From the NCBI GenBank assembly GCA_019689975.1, contig JADGGK010000001.1, positions 62,001-126,000 on the forward strand: a stretch of DNA of 64,000 nucleotides, in the 5' to 3' direction. This DNA comes from Pseudolabrys sp. GTDB lineage: Bacteria; Pseudomonadota; Alphaproteobacteria; Rhizobiales; Xanthobacteraceae. The translations under genes and the position numbers were made by a program. Numbering within the stretch: position 1 is the first letter of the stretch; every line of letters starts with the position of its first letter. Shown here piece after piece: positions 57,743-64,000 of this stretch. The notes under the pieces are model-generated. The model saw nothing but the letters and a program-made list of their open reading frames with translations, made no database searches and had not been told where the DNA came from.

Positions 57743-58012
57743 ATGAACAAGACGACCGAAAATTCCGCCGGCCATCCCGCCATCACGCAGGAGGCCTTGG
57801 CACGTCTCGGTGGCGGACGTATCGCCTATGTCAAGCCGATCCGTTCGGAGGACGTCGCGACACTCTTCCCGCACGCGCCGAGAATTGCACCGGGTATCGA
57901 GCTGTACGCGCTGCATGCCGCCGACGGCACGCCGATCATGCTGACCGACTCGCGCGAGGCCGCGCTCGCGAACGCGTGGAGTCAGGAGCTCGAGACCGTC
58001 AGCTTGCACTGA
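57743..58012 (+). CDS. DUF1150 family small protein
   Basis: The 89-residue protein (ITQEALARLGGGRIAYVKPI, then LYALHAADGTPIMLTDSREAALANA) belongs to the DUF1150 family, typically encoded next to hsp20 in Alphaproteobacteria. The function is unknown; the conserved link suggests a stress-related role and probable co-transcription with hsp20, 60 bases upstream. AAAAGGAG precedes ATG 57743. The product has no signal peptide or membrane helix. Confidence 0.88.
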   Translation: MNKTTENSAGHPAITQEALARLGGGRIAYVKPIRSEDVATLFPHAPRIAPGIELYALHAADGTPIMLTDSREAALANAWSQELETVSLH

Positions 58013-58172
58013 TCGCAGATTGGCTCCGGCGCGCACGGCGCCGAAGCGTCGGGTGCGGCGACGGCCGCATGAGGCGCGGCGTTCCGATCGACGAGGCGCG
58101 CGTGCGTGACATGGCGGGACGCATGATCCTCTCCTTCTTTGCGGCGATATACCCGGGAGAGAAGAAGAACGA

Positions 58173-58643
58173 TCAGGCTGCGCTGCTGGCCGGAGGCAAG
58201 GCAAGCACGGCGTAAAGCGCGTCGGCGTCGCGCGACTCGCGCAGCATGCGCGCGATCTCCGGATCGCGGAGCAGCCGCGCGATCCGTGCCAAGGCCTTTA
58301 AATGGTCGGCGCCGGCCGATTCCGGCGCCAATAGCAGGAAGCAGAGATCCACGGGTTGCCCGTCGAGCGCGCCGAAATCGATCGGGCGTTCCAATCGCGC
58401 GAACAATCCGAACAAGCGTCCGAGTCGCGGCAATTTGCCGTGCGGGATGGCGACGCCATGGCCTACCGCCGTGGAGCCGAGTTTCTCGCGCTGTACGAGC
58501 ACTTCCAAGATGGCGCGATCATTCTCGCCGGTAAGTTCGGCCGCACGCACGGCGAGTTCCTGCAGCGCCTGCTTTTTTCCGTTCACCTTCAGCGCCGGGA
58601 TGATTGCATTCGGTGCGACGAGATCGGAGAGCGTCATGGACAT
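58173..58643 (-). CDS. ptsN: PTS IIA-like nitrogen-regulatory protein PtsN
   Basis: PtsN (EIIA-Ntr) receives phosphate from the PTS-Ntr chain and regulates nitrogen, potassium and carbon metabolism. The 156-residue protein has the phosphorylated His68 in GHGVAIPHGKLPRL and follows the EIIA fold (LGSTAVGHGVAIPHGK to PVDLCFLLLAPESAGADHLKALARIARLL). ATG 58643 (MSMTLSDLVAPNAII) fits the family. Its location downstream of hpf and rpoN is the conserved rpoN-hpf-ptsN arrangement. Confidence 0.95.
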   Translation of the reverse strand: MSMTLSDLVAPNAIIPALKVNGKKQALQELAVRAAELTGENDRAILEVLVQREKLGSTAVGHGVAIPHGKLPRLGRLFGLFARLERPIDFGALDGQPVDLCFLLLAPESAGADHLKALARIARLLRDPEIARMLRESRDADALYAVLALPPASSAA

Positions 58644-58780
58644 GGCCGATGATCGTGGGAACCGTCGCGATGCCAAAGGTGATGAAGGGGCGGGACCATA
58701 GGGGGGTGCCAAGCGGCCGTCAATGGTCGGCCGCTCGTTTGGTCGGTCGGCATGCATGCCGGGTCGTGACGCATGACGCG

Positions 58781-59086
58781 TCAACGTCGACTCTGATGGT
58801 CTTTTCGCCGTCGCTTGTATCGCCGTAGCCGTTTTTCGATGCGCTGTGCGGCCTGATCCGCGCTGGCATAGGCGTCAGCCGCCATTCCTTCGGATTCCAG
58901 CAATGCGCCGGAGTCGAGATGCAGGACACATTCGGTCCGAAACCCGAATCCGTCGCGGCCGACCACTGCGTGCCCGGAATAGCCGCCGCGGAAATATTTG
59001 GATGTCGCTTCCTCAACGCGCTCGATGATGCGCTGCCGCAAGGCTTCGCTGATGCTGATGTTCTTGCCTGAAACGCGCAAAGGCAT
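58781..59086 (-). CDS. hpf: Ribosome hibernation promoting factor, short form
   Basis: HPF binds the decoding centre of idle ribosomes and drives dimer formation. The 101-residue product consists only of the N-terminal domain: MPLRVSGKNISISEALRQRI, KYFRGGYSGHAVVGRDGFGFRTECVLHLDSG, MAADAYASADQAAQRIEKRLRRYKRR, ending KDHQSRR. Long HPFs usual in this class continue about 90 more residues with a dimerisation domain; no such sequence is found in any frame before ptsN. It lies between rpoN and ptsN on the same strand. Confidence 0.9.
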   Translation of the reverse strand: MPLRVSGKNISISEALRQRIIERVEEATSKYFRGGYSGHAVVGRDGFGFRTECVLHLDSGALLESEGMAADAYASADQAAQRIEKRLRRYKRRRKDHQSRR

Positions 59087-59254
59087 GCATCTGCCTCCAT
59101 TTGGCGCGATTCCACGCCGCTTCGCCCCAGCCCATATCGTTTAACTTAGAAGCGCCGCGACAAAGGTCAATCCGTGGCGTTCGCGGCCAGCTACGCCGCG
59201 CGTCTTTGCGCGGGTGAGCGATCGGCCCAGGCAATGCGCGGTTCGACGCCGGCG

Positions 59255-60775
59255 CTAGACGTCGCCGCGCGCCATCTTTTCGCGCCGGCGCTGCACCGAG
59301 GACGGAATGTGCATGGCTTCGCGATATTTGGCGACCGTGCGTCGCGCAATATTGATGCCAGAGGCGCGTAATTTTTCGACGATGGCGTCGTCGGAGAGAA
59401 CATCCGTCGCACTCTCTCCGTCGATGAGCTGGCGGATGCGGTACCTTACGGCTTCCGCCGCATGCGCCTCGCCGCCGTCCGCCGCAGCGATCGCCGAGGT
59501 GAAAAAGTACTTCAACTCAAAAATACCGCGATTCGTCGCCATATACTTGTTGGCGGTGACGCGCGAGACGGTCGATTCGTGCATGCCGATTGCGTCGGCA
59601 ACCGTTCGCAGATTGAGCGGACGTAGAAACGCCACGCCCTTGGCGAAGAATGCCTCCTGCTGACGGACGATCTCGCTCGACACCTTCAGGATCGTCTTGG
59701 CACGTTGATCAAGCGCACGAACGAGCCAGGTCGCCGCCTGCAGACAATCGGCGACATAGCTCTTTTCCCGCTCGCGTTGGGCGCCCTCGGCAAGTCGTGC
59801 GTAGTAGCGTTGATTGATCAGAACTTTGGGCAGCGTGTCGGAGTTGAGTTCGACATGCCAGCTGCCGTCCGGCGCCGCGCGCACGAACACGTCGGGCACG
59901 ATGGGCTGCACGAGGGTGGAGCCGAAGGCGAGGCCGGGCTTGGGGTTGAGACTGCGAATCTCGGCAATCATGTCGGCGAGATCTTCCTCGCTCACCCCGC
60001 ATTTCCGGCGCAACGTCGCGAGGTCGCGCTTGGCCAAAAGGTCGAGATTGTCCACCAGCGCATGCATGGCCGGATCAAACCGGTCGCGTTCCTTGAGCTG
60101 GATGGACAGGCATTCGGGCAGGCTGCGCGCGCAGACCCCGGGAGGATCGAACGTCTGCAGGATGCCCAGAACGGCTTCGACATCCTCCAGCCGCGCGCCG
60201 AGTTTGTCGGCCACGGCTCGAAGGTCGCCGGTGAGATAGCCCGCCTCGTCGACCAGGTCGATCAAATATTGGCCGATCATGCGCTGCGCAGGATCGGAAA
60301 TCGCGAGCGCCATTTGCGTGGCGAGGTGATGGGCAAGCGTCGTCTCCGCCGAGACATAAGCTTCCAAATTGTGAACGTCGTCGTCGGCATTTGCCCCCGC
60401 GTGCCATTGCGAATAAAGGGGCTCGGTCGGCAATTCGGCCGGCGACGGCTTGACCGGGCCGTCGTCGGGAAAGACGTTCTCAAGCTCGGCTCCGAGCGAG
60501 CCGTCCGTCGCGCCGCGACGGTCGCCCTGGCTTGCGACGGTCCAGTCGTCCTCAAATCGCTCCGCGCGGGCAGAGGGGTCCGCGGGCTCCGCAGCCGCCT
60601 CCGATGCCTCCTCCTCGCCGGCGCGTTCCAGCAATGGATTGCGTTCGAGTTCGCCTTCGACATAGGCGGCAAGCTCGAGGTTCGAGAGCTGCAACAACTT
60701 GATCGCCTGCAGCAACTGCGGCGTCATCACCAGCGCTTGGCCTTGGCGAAGCTCGAGCCGTTGCGACAGAGCCAT
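59255..60775 (-). CDS. rpoN: RNA polymerase sigma-54 factor
   Basis: Sigma-54 directs RNA polymerase to -24/-12 promoters activated by enhancer-binding proteins, including nitrogen-assimilation genes. The 506-residue protein starts MALSQRLELRQGQALVMTPQLLQAIKLLQLS (activator-interacting region I), has an acidic region II, the core-binding domain (LDDVEAVLGILQTFDPPGVCARSL-type), the HTH (NLRTVADAIGMHESTVSRVTANKYM) and the RpoN box ARRTVAKYRE. ATG 60775 fixes region I. It lies upstream of hpf and ptsN and downstream of the lpt genes. Confidence 0.97.
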   Translation of the reverse strand: MALSQRLELRQGQALVMTPQLLQAIKLLQLSNLELAAYVEGELERNPLLERAGEEEASEAAAEPADPSARAERFEDDWTVASQGDRRGATDGSLGAELENVFPDDGPVKPSPAELPTEPLYSQWHAGANADDDVHNLEAYVSAETTLAHHLATQMALAISDPAQRMIGQYLIDLVDEAGYLTGDLRAVADKLGARLEDVEAVLGILQTFDPPGVCARSLPECLSIQLKERDRFDPAMHALVDNLDLLAKRDLATLRRKCGVSEEDLADMIAEIRSLNPKPGLAFGSTLVQPIVPDVFVRAAPDGSWHVELNSDTLPKVLINQRYYARLAEGAQREREKSYVADCLQAATWLVRALDQRAKTILKVSSEIVRQQEAFFAKGVAFLRPLNLRTVADAIGMHESTVSRVTANKYMATNRGIFELKYFFTSAIAAADGGEAHAAEAVRYRIRQLIDGESATDVLSDDAIVEKLRASGINIARRTVAKYREAMHIPSSVQRRREKMARGDV

Positions 60776-60918
60776 CGAGAGGTCCCGGGGGGAAATTGGT
60801 CCGATTCTTGCTTGTCTTATAGCAAGCAGAGGTCGCAAACGCCACGCAGGCTACGGACGGAGCCTGCGTGGTGGCGGTAGGGCGCGGCGTTGAGGGGCCG
60901 AGGGCGGGACCGACCCGT

Positions 60919-61752
60919 TCAGAGGCGGAATTCCTCGCCCAAATAGAGGCGGCGGACATCCGGATTGCTGACGATATCCTCCGGATGGCCCTCCATGAGC
61001 ACTTGACCGGAATAGATGATGTAGGCGCGGTCGGTCAGGCCCAGCGTCTCGCGAACATTGTGATCCGTCACCAGGACACCGATGCCGCGATTGGTCAGGT
61101 GCCGCACGAGCGACTGAATGTCGCCGACCGCGATCGGATCGATGCCGGCGAACGGCTCGTCGAGAAGCATGTATCGGGGCCGCGTCGCCAAGGCGCGCGC
61201 AATCTCGACGCGCCGACGTTCGCCGCCCGAGAGGGCGATCGCAGAGGTCTTGCGCAAGCGGGCAAGGCCGAACTCCTCCAACAGGGCATTGAGATCCGCC
61301 TCGCGGCGACGATGGTCGGGTTCGACGAGCTCCAGGACGGCGCGGATGTTGTCTTCGACATTGAGGCCGCGGAAGATCGACGCCTCCTGCGGCAGGTAGC
61401 CGATGCCGAGGCGCGCGCGCTGATACATCGGCAGCAACGTGATATCGTAACCGTCGAGCTCGATGCGGCCGCGGTCGGCCTTGATCAGCCCGGTGATCAT
61501 GTAGAACACGGTCGTCTTGCCGGCGCCGTTCGGCCCCAACAGACCCACCGCTTCGCCGCGGCGGACATAGAGCGTAACTCCCTTGACGACCTTGCGACCG
61601 GCAAAACTCTTCTCCACGCCATGGGCGGCCAGATAGGCGGCGTTCGTCGTCCGGCGGCCATCGCCGTTTCCGCGCAGGCGTGCGGGCGAGCCAGACGCGG
61701 CGCCGCGGGAGGCGTCAACCGGTTTGCGTCGGAACAGCGAGAAGATGGTCAC
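60919..61752 (-). CDS. lptB: LPS export ABC transporter ATPase LptB
   Basis: LptB powers extraction of lipopolysaccharide from the inner membrane with LptFG and LptC. The 277-residue protein has Walker A GPNGAGKTT, signature LSGGERRRVEIARALA, Walker B MLLDEPFAGIDPIAV and the LptB-type LGIGYLPQEASIFRGLNVEDN. About 45 residues precede the ABC domain (FSLFRRKPVDASRGAASG), longer than E. coli LptB. The start is GTG 61752, preceded by GAGG. It follows lptC-lptA and precedes rpoN, the conserved order. Confidence 0.95.
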   Translation of the reverse strand: MTIFSLFRRKPVDASRGAASGSPARLRGNGDGRRTTNAAYLAAHGVEKSFAGRKVVKGVTLYVRRGEAVGLLGPNGAGKTTVFYMITGLIKADRGRIELDGYDITLLPMYQRARLGIGYLPQEASIFRGLNVEDNIRAVLELVEPDHRRREADLNALLEEFGLARLRKTSAIALSGGERRRVEIARALATRPRYMLLDEPFAGIDPIAVGDIQSLVRHLTNRGIGVLVTDHNVRETLGLTDRAYIIYSGQVLMEGHPEDIVSNPDVRRLYLGEEFRL

Positions 61753-61841
61753 AAAGATTACCTCGCCGTGCAGCACGCCTCGAAGGCTAGCGGATTCCTT
61801 GGATCGCGGCGCGCGCGATGAAGCGGCAAAACAATGCCTTT

Positions 61842-62474
61842 CTAATGGAACGGGACCAAGGGGGCAGGCATGCTCTGCTTGTCGGGAGTTGCGCCGTTCG
61901 GCAGGATGAGACTTTGCACCCGCTCGCCCTTGCCGGATTCGACCCGTGCGACGCCCGTATCGAGATTGACCACCAGCTTGCCCCCGCGCAGCACGTTCTT
62001 GCCCTGCGTCATCACCACCGGGTTTCCGGTGAGCGTCACCGTGTTGCTCTTCATGTCGAAAATGCCGAGATCGCCGGTGACCGTTTGATCTTTCTGCGTG
62101 ACGATCACGTTGCCGCGGGCCTCCAGGCGCTTGATCTTCTGTTCGCCGACCGGACCGATCGCGTCGGTCCGCATGGCGGCGCCGTTCGCATCGGCACGGC
62201 TCTGGGGGACCGTTTCCTGCTCGTAAAAGACGACCAACGACTTGCAGCGCATGACGGTATCGCCCTGCATTACACGGACATCGCCGCTGAAGGTCGCAGC
62301 CTTGTCGCGGTCGCGCACTTCCAGGGTCGCCGCCTCGATCCGTACCGGCTTGTCCCGATTCTGCGAAAAGCCCTGGAGCGCATTGGGCGGGCCCTTGGAT
62401 GGCTGCGCCCGAAGCAGGCCCGGCACGGCGAGCAGCACCGCGACGGCAAGACACAGCGTGCAGCGGCCCATCAT
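61842..62474 (-). CDS. lptA: LPS transport periplasmic protein LptA
   Basis: LptA forms the periplasmic bridge that carries LPS from LptC to LptD. The 210-residue protein has a signal peptide (MMGRCTLCLAVAVLLAVPGLLRA) and an OstA-fold beta-jellyroll: DKPVRIEAATLEVRDRDKAATFSGDVRVMQGDTVMRCKSL and the repeat-like GNVIVTQKDQTVTGD and NPVVMTQGKNVLRGGKLVVNLDTG. ATG 62474 overlaps the lptC stop by 4 bases. Confidence 0.94.
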   Translation of the reverse strand: MMGRCTLCLAVAVLLAVPGLLRAQPSKGPPNALQGFSQNRDKPVRIEAATLEVRDRDKAATFSGDVRVMQGDTVMRCKSLVVFYEQETVPQSRADANGAAMRTDAIGPVGEQKIKRLEARGNVIVTQKDQTVTGDLGIFDMKSNTVTLTGNPVVMTQGKNVLRGGKLVVNLDTGVARVESGKGERVQSLILPNGATPDKQSMPAPLVPFH

Positions 62475-63196
62475 TGCGGCGACGTCCCCGCGGGGGCCGC
62501 GGGCGCAACCGACGCCCTGTCGACGGCACCGTTCAGCATCAGCACCAGCCTCACCCCGCCGTCGAAACGAATAAGATCGCCCGAATCGCGGATCTCCAGC
62601 CGCCGCGCGTCAAGCGTGCCTTGCAGCAGCTTGAGTTCGACCGGATGCTCCGAGACCACATGGCCCTTGCGGATGTCGATCGTGGCCTCGCTAAGGCGGC
62701 CCTCGTAGCCCGCGCTCGATCGCAGCAGGATGTCCTTGTCGAGTTTCAGGATCTCGGCCTTGCTGTCATAGACGCCCGACAAAGCCGACATTTCCACGGT
62801 GCTCTTGTCCTGCAATTCCACTCGCGCCTGGATTTTATTCAACTCGATGAGATCGGGCTTCGTCATGTCCTGCGCCGCCGCCTCGGCGCTGAGCTCGTAA
62901 GCGCGCGCATCGCGCGTAAAGCCCGACAGGCGCGGCTGTTCCATCGTGATCTTGGTGCCGGCGACGACGAGATTGCCGATATCGACCGGCAGTCTGCCGA
63001 ACATCCGCAAGGGATTGAAGTAGCTCACAAGCACCACGGCAACGGCGATGAATGCGAGTGCTGCGGGCAAGGCCACGCGCAAGGCGCGGACGAGCCGGCT
63101 GTGTCGGCGGGCGGCACGGAAGGCGCCTTCACCGCTTCTGCTGCGGCTTGTTGCCCAATCGCCGCGCACGGCGGGGTCGCTGTGGGTTGCGGTCAT
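62471..63196 (-). CDS. lptC: LPS export protein LptC
   Basis: LptC is a bitopic inner-membrane protein that passes LPS from LptBFG to LptA. The roughly 241-residue product has one transmembrane helix (VALPAALAFIAVAVVLVSYF, about residues 42-61) followed by a periplasmic OstA-like domain (RMFGRLPVDIGNLVVAGTKITMEQPRLSGF, ARRLEIRDSGDLIRFDGGVRLVL). ATG 63196 is preferred; GTG 63205 in the same frame is possible. It overlaps lptA, giving lptC-lptA-lptB as one transcript. Confidence 0.92.
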   Translation of the reverse strand: MTATHSDPAVRGDWATSRSRSGEGAFRAARRHSRLVRALRVALPAALAFIAVAVVLVSYFNPLRMFGRLPVDIGNLVVAGTKITMEQPRLSGFTRDARAYELSAEAAAQDMTKPDLIELNKIQARVELQDKSTVEMSALSGVYDSKAEILKLDKDILLRSSAGYEGRLSEATIDIRKGHVVSEHPVELKLLQGTLDARRLEIRDSGDLIRFDGGVRLVLMLNGAVDRASVAPAAPAGTSPQ

Positions 63197-63350
63197 CGGA
63201 ATCACGCCGGGACCGGCGACCGGCCCCGATTCGACTAAGGTCGGGAAATCACGTTATGGGCCCCGATGCAACCTGCCGCGCGAATATGGCCGCCGCGCGG
63301 CGCCGGCACCAGGCCGCGAGCAAGTGCGATAGCCTAGTAATAACAATGAG

Positions 63351-63974
63351 TTATGATGAATGGGAGAAGATGTCTTCGTGCGCCCAGCCGGCCAGATCGA
63401 GCCGGACCCGATCGGGAAGAAATCGAAAACAGGCCTGTGCCAGCTCGGTGCGGCCTTCGCGTGCCAGCATTTCGTCGAGCTTCTGCTTCAAGGCGTGCAG
63501 ATACAGAACGTCGGTCGCGGCATAGGCGACTTGCGCCTCGGTGAGCGGATCGGCGCCCCAATCGGAGGATTGCTGTTGTTTCGAAAGGTCGATGCCGAGC
63601 ACATCGCGCACGAGATCCTTGAGGCTATGTCGATCGGTATAAGTTCGGGCGAGGCGCGAGGCGATCTTGGTGCAATAGACGGGCACAGCCATGGCGCCCA
63701 AGGTCTTTGCCAGCACGCCGAGATCGAAGCGGGCAAAGTGAAAGATCTTGAGTTTGCTCGTATCGGTAAGCAGCCGTTCGATATTGGGGGCGCGCGTCTG
63801 ACCCGCGGCGATCTGAACAACGTCGGCGGAACCGTCGCCGGGTGACAGCTGCACCACGCAGAGCCTGTCACGGTTGACGTCGAGACCCATGGTCTCGGTG
63901 TCGATTGCCACCGCGCCGGCGCCGACATAGGCGGAAAGGTCGGTCAAATCGCCGCGATGCAGGCGGATGGTCAT
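63351..63974 (-). CDS. rnd: RNase D-like 3'-5' exonuclease (DEDDy family)
   Basis: The 207-residue protein is a stand-alone DEDDy exonuclease domain: Asp/Glu of Exo I in VAIDTETMGLD, Exo II in KIFHFARFDLGVL and Exo III Tyr/Asp in QVAYAATDVLYLHALKQKL. RNase D trims tRNA and small RNA 3' ends, but this protein lacks the HRDC domains of E. coli Rnd, so its substrate may differ. ATG 63974 starts MTIRLHRGDLTDL; a TTG lies one codon upstream. It is upstream of lptC on the same strand, a common alphaproteobacterial order. Confidence 0.9.
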   Translation of the reverse strand: MTIRLHRGDLTDLSAYVGAGAVAIDTETMGLDVNRDRLCVVQLSPGDGSADVVQIAAGQTRAPNIERLLTDTSKLKIFHFARFDLGVLAKTLGAMAVPVYCTKIASRLARTYTDRHSLKDLVRDVLGIDLSKQQQSSDWGADPLTEAQVAYAATDVLYLHALKQKLDEMLAREGRTELAQACFRFLPDRVRLDLAGWAHEDIFSHSS

Positions 63975-64000
63975 CAAACGGTCCGGACAGTGGTGCCCAG

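Overview
The window reads as chromosomal DNA of a high-GC alphaproteobacterium of the order Hyphomicrobiales (Rhizobiales), probably on the Bradyrhizobium/Rhodopseudomonas/Xanthobacteraceae side. Lineage markers are an Irr regulator with a heme-regulatory Cys-Pro motif beside fabA-fabB-fabI, a CP4-like class II EPSP synthase, a DivL-type kinase with Tyr at the phospho-acceptor position, AddAB rather than RecBCD, and the gene orders rpsA-cmk-aroA-FYDLN protein-tRNA-Ala and Hsp20-DUF1150-ptsN-hpf-rpoN-lptB-lptA-lptC. Coding density is high, no gene-free stretch exceeds 300 bases, and I see no insertion sequence, prophage or CRISPR array.

Layout. 1-4.9 kb: infB (3' end), rbfA, truB, rpsO, pnp (translation initiation, ribosome maturation, RNA decay). 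5-8.4 kb: divergent oxyR/katG peroxide defence. 8.4-12.2 kb: a REP-like repeat, then fabI, fabB, fabA (unsaturated fatty acid synthesis) divergent from irr. 12.4-18.9 kb: an SH3 exported protein, a glycerate/hydroxyacid dehydrogenase, a flippase-ligase membrane fusion, a MoeB-like enzyme and an exported trypsin-fold protein without a catalytic triad. 18.9-28.8 kb: enoyl-CoA hydratase and mutM, ubiE-ubiB, a VOC/MarR pair sharing a 28-bp operator, coaBC with an N-terminal ribbon-helix-helix domain, dut and a divL-like kinase. 28.8-33.7 kb: a minus-strand branched-chain amino acid ABC transporter set (livGFKHM).

33.8-43 kb is a plus-strand run: tsaE-amgK fusion, murU, addB, addA, trxA (tRNA t6A modification, cell-wall sugar recycling, double-strand break repair, redox). 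43.2-54.2 kb is a minus-strand run of eleven genes transcribed aroA, cmk, rpsA, sppA, ihfB, LapA-domain gene, trpF, trpB, trpA, accD, folC. 54.3-57.1 kb holds the FYDLN protein, tRNA-Ala(GGC) with a clear terminator, and two catabolic-looking enzymes. 57.1-64 kb holds an hsp20 with a heat-shock-type promoter, DUF1150, ptsN, a short hpf, rpoN, lptB, lptA, lptC and an RNase D-like exonuclease.

Most of the window is conserved housekeeping. The unusual points are domain fusions (RHH-CoaBC, flippase-O-antigen ligase, TsaE-AmgK), proteins that keep a fold but lose key residues (pseudoprotease, DivL, MoeB and AccD zinc sites, short HPF, Lys-to-Arg in the enolase), and several compact palindromes in promoters. 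The best candidate for something undescribed is the RHH-CoaBC fusion with a TGATTGCA/TGCAATCA palindrome 39 bases upstream of its start, which suggests an autoregulated coenzyme A biosynthesis enzyme.
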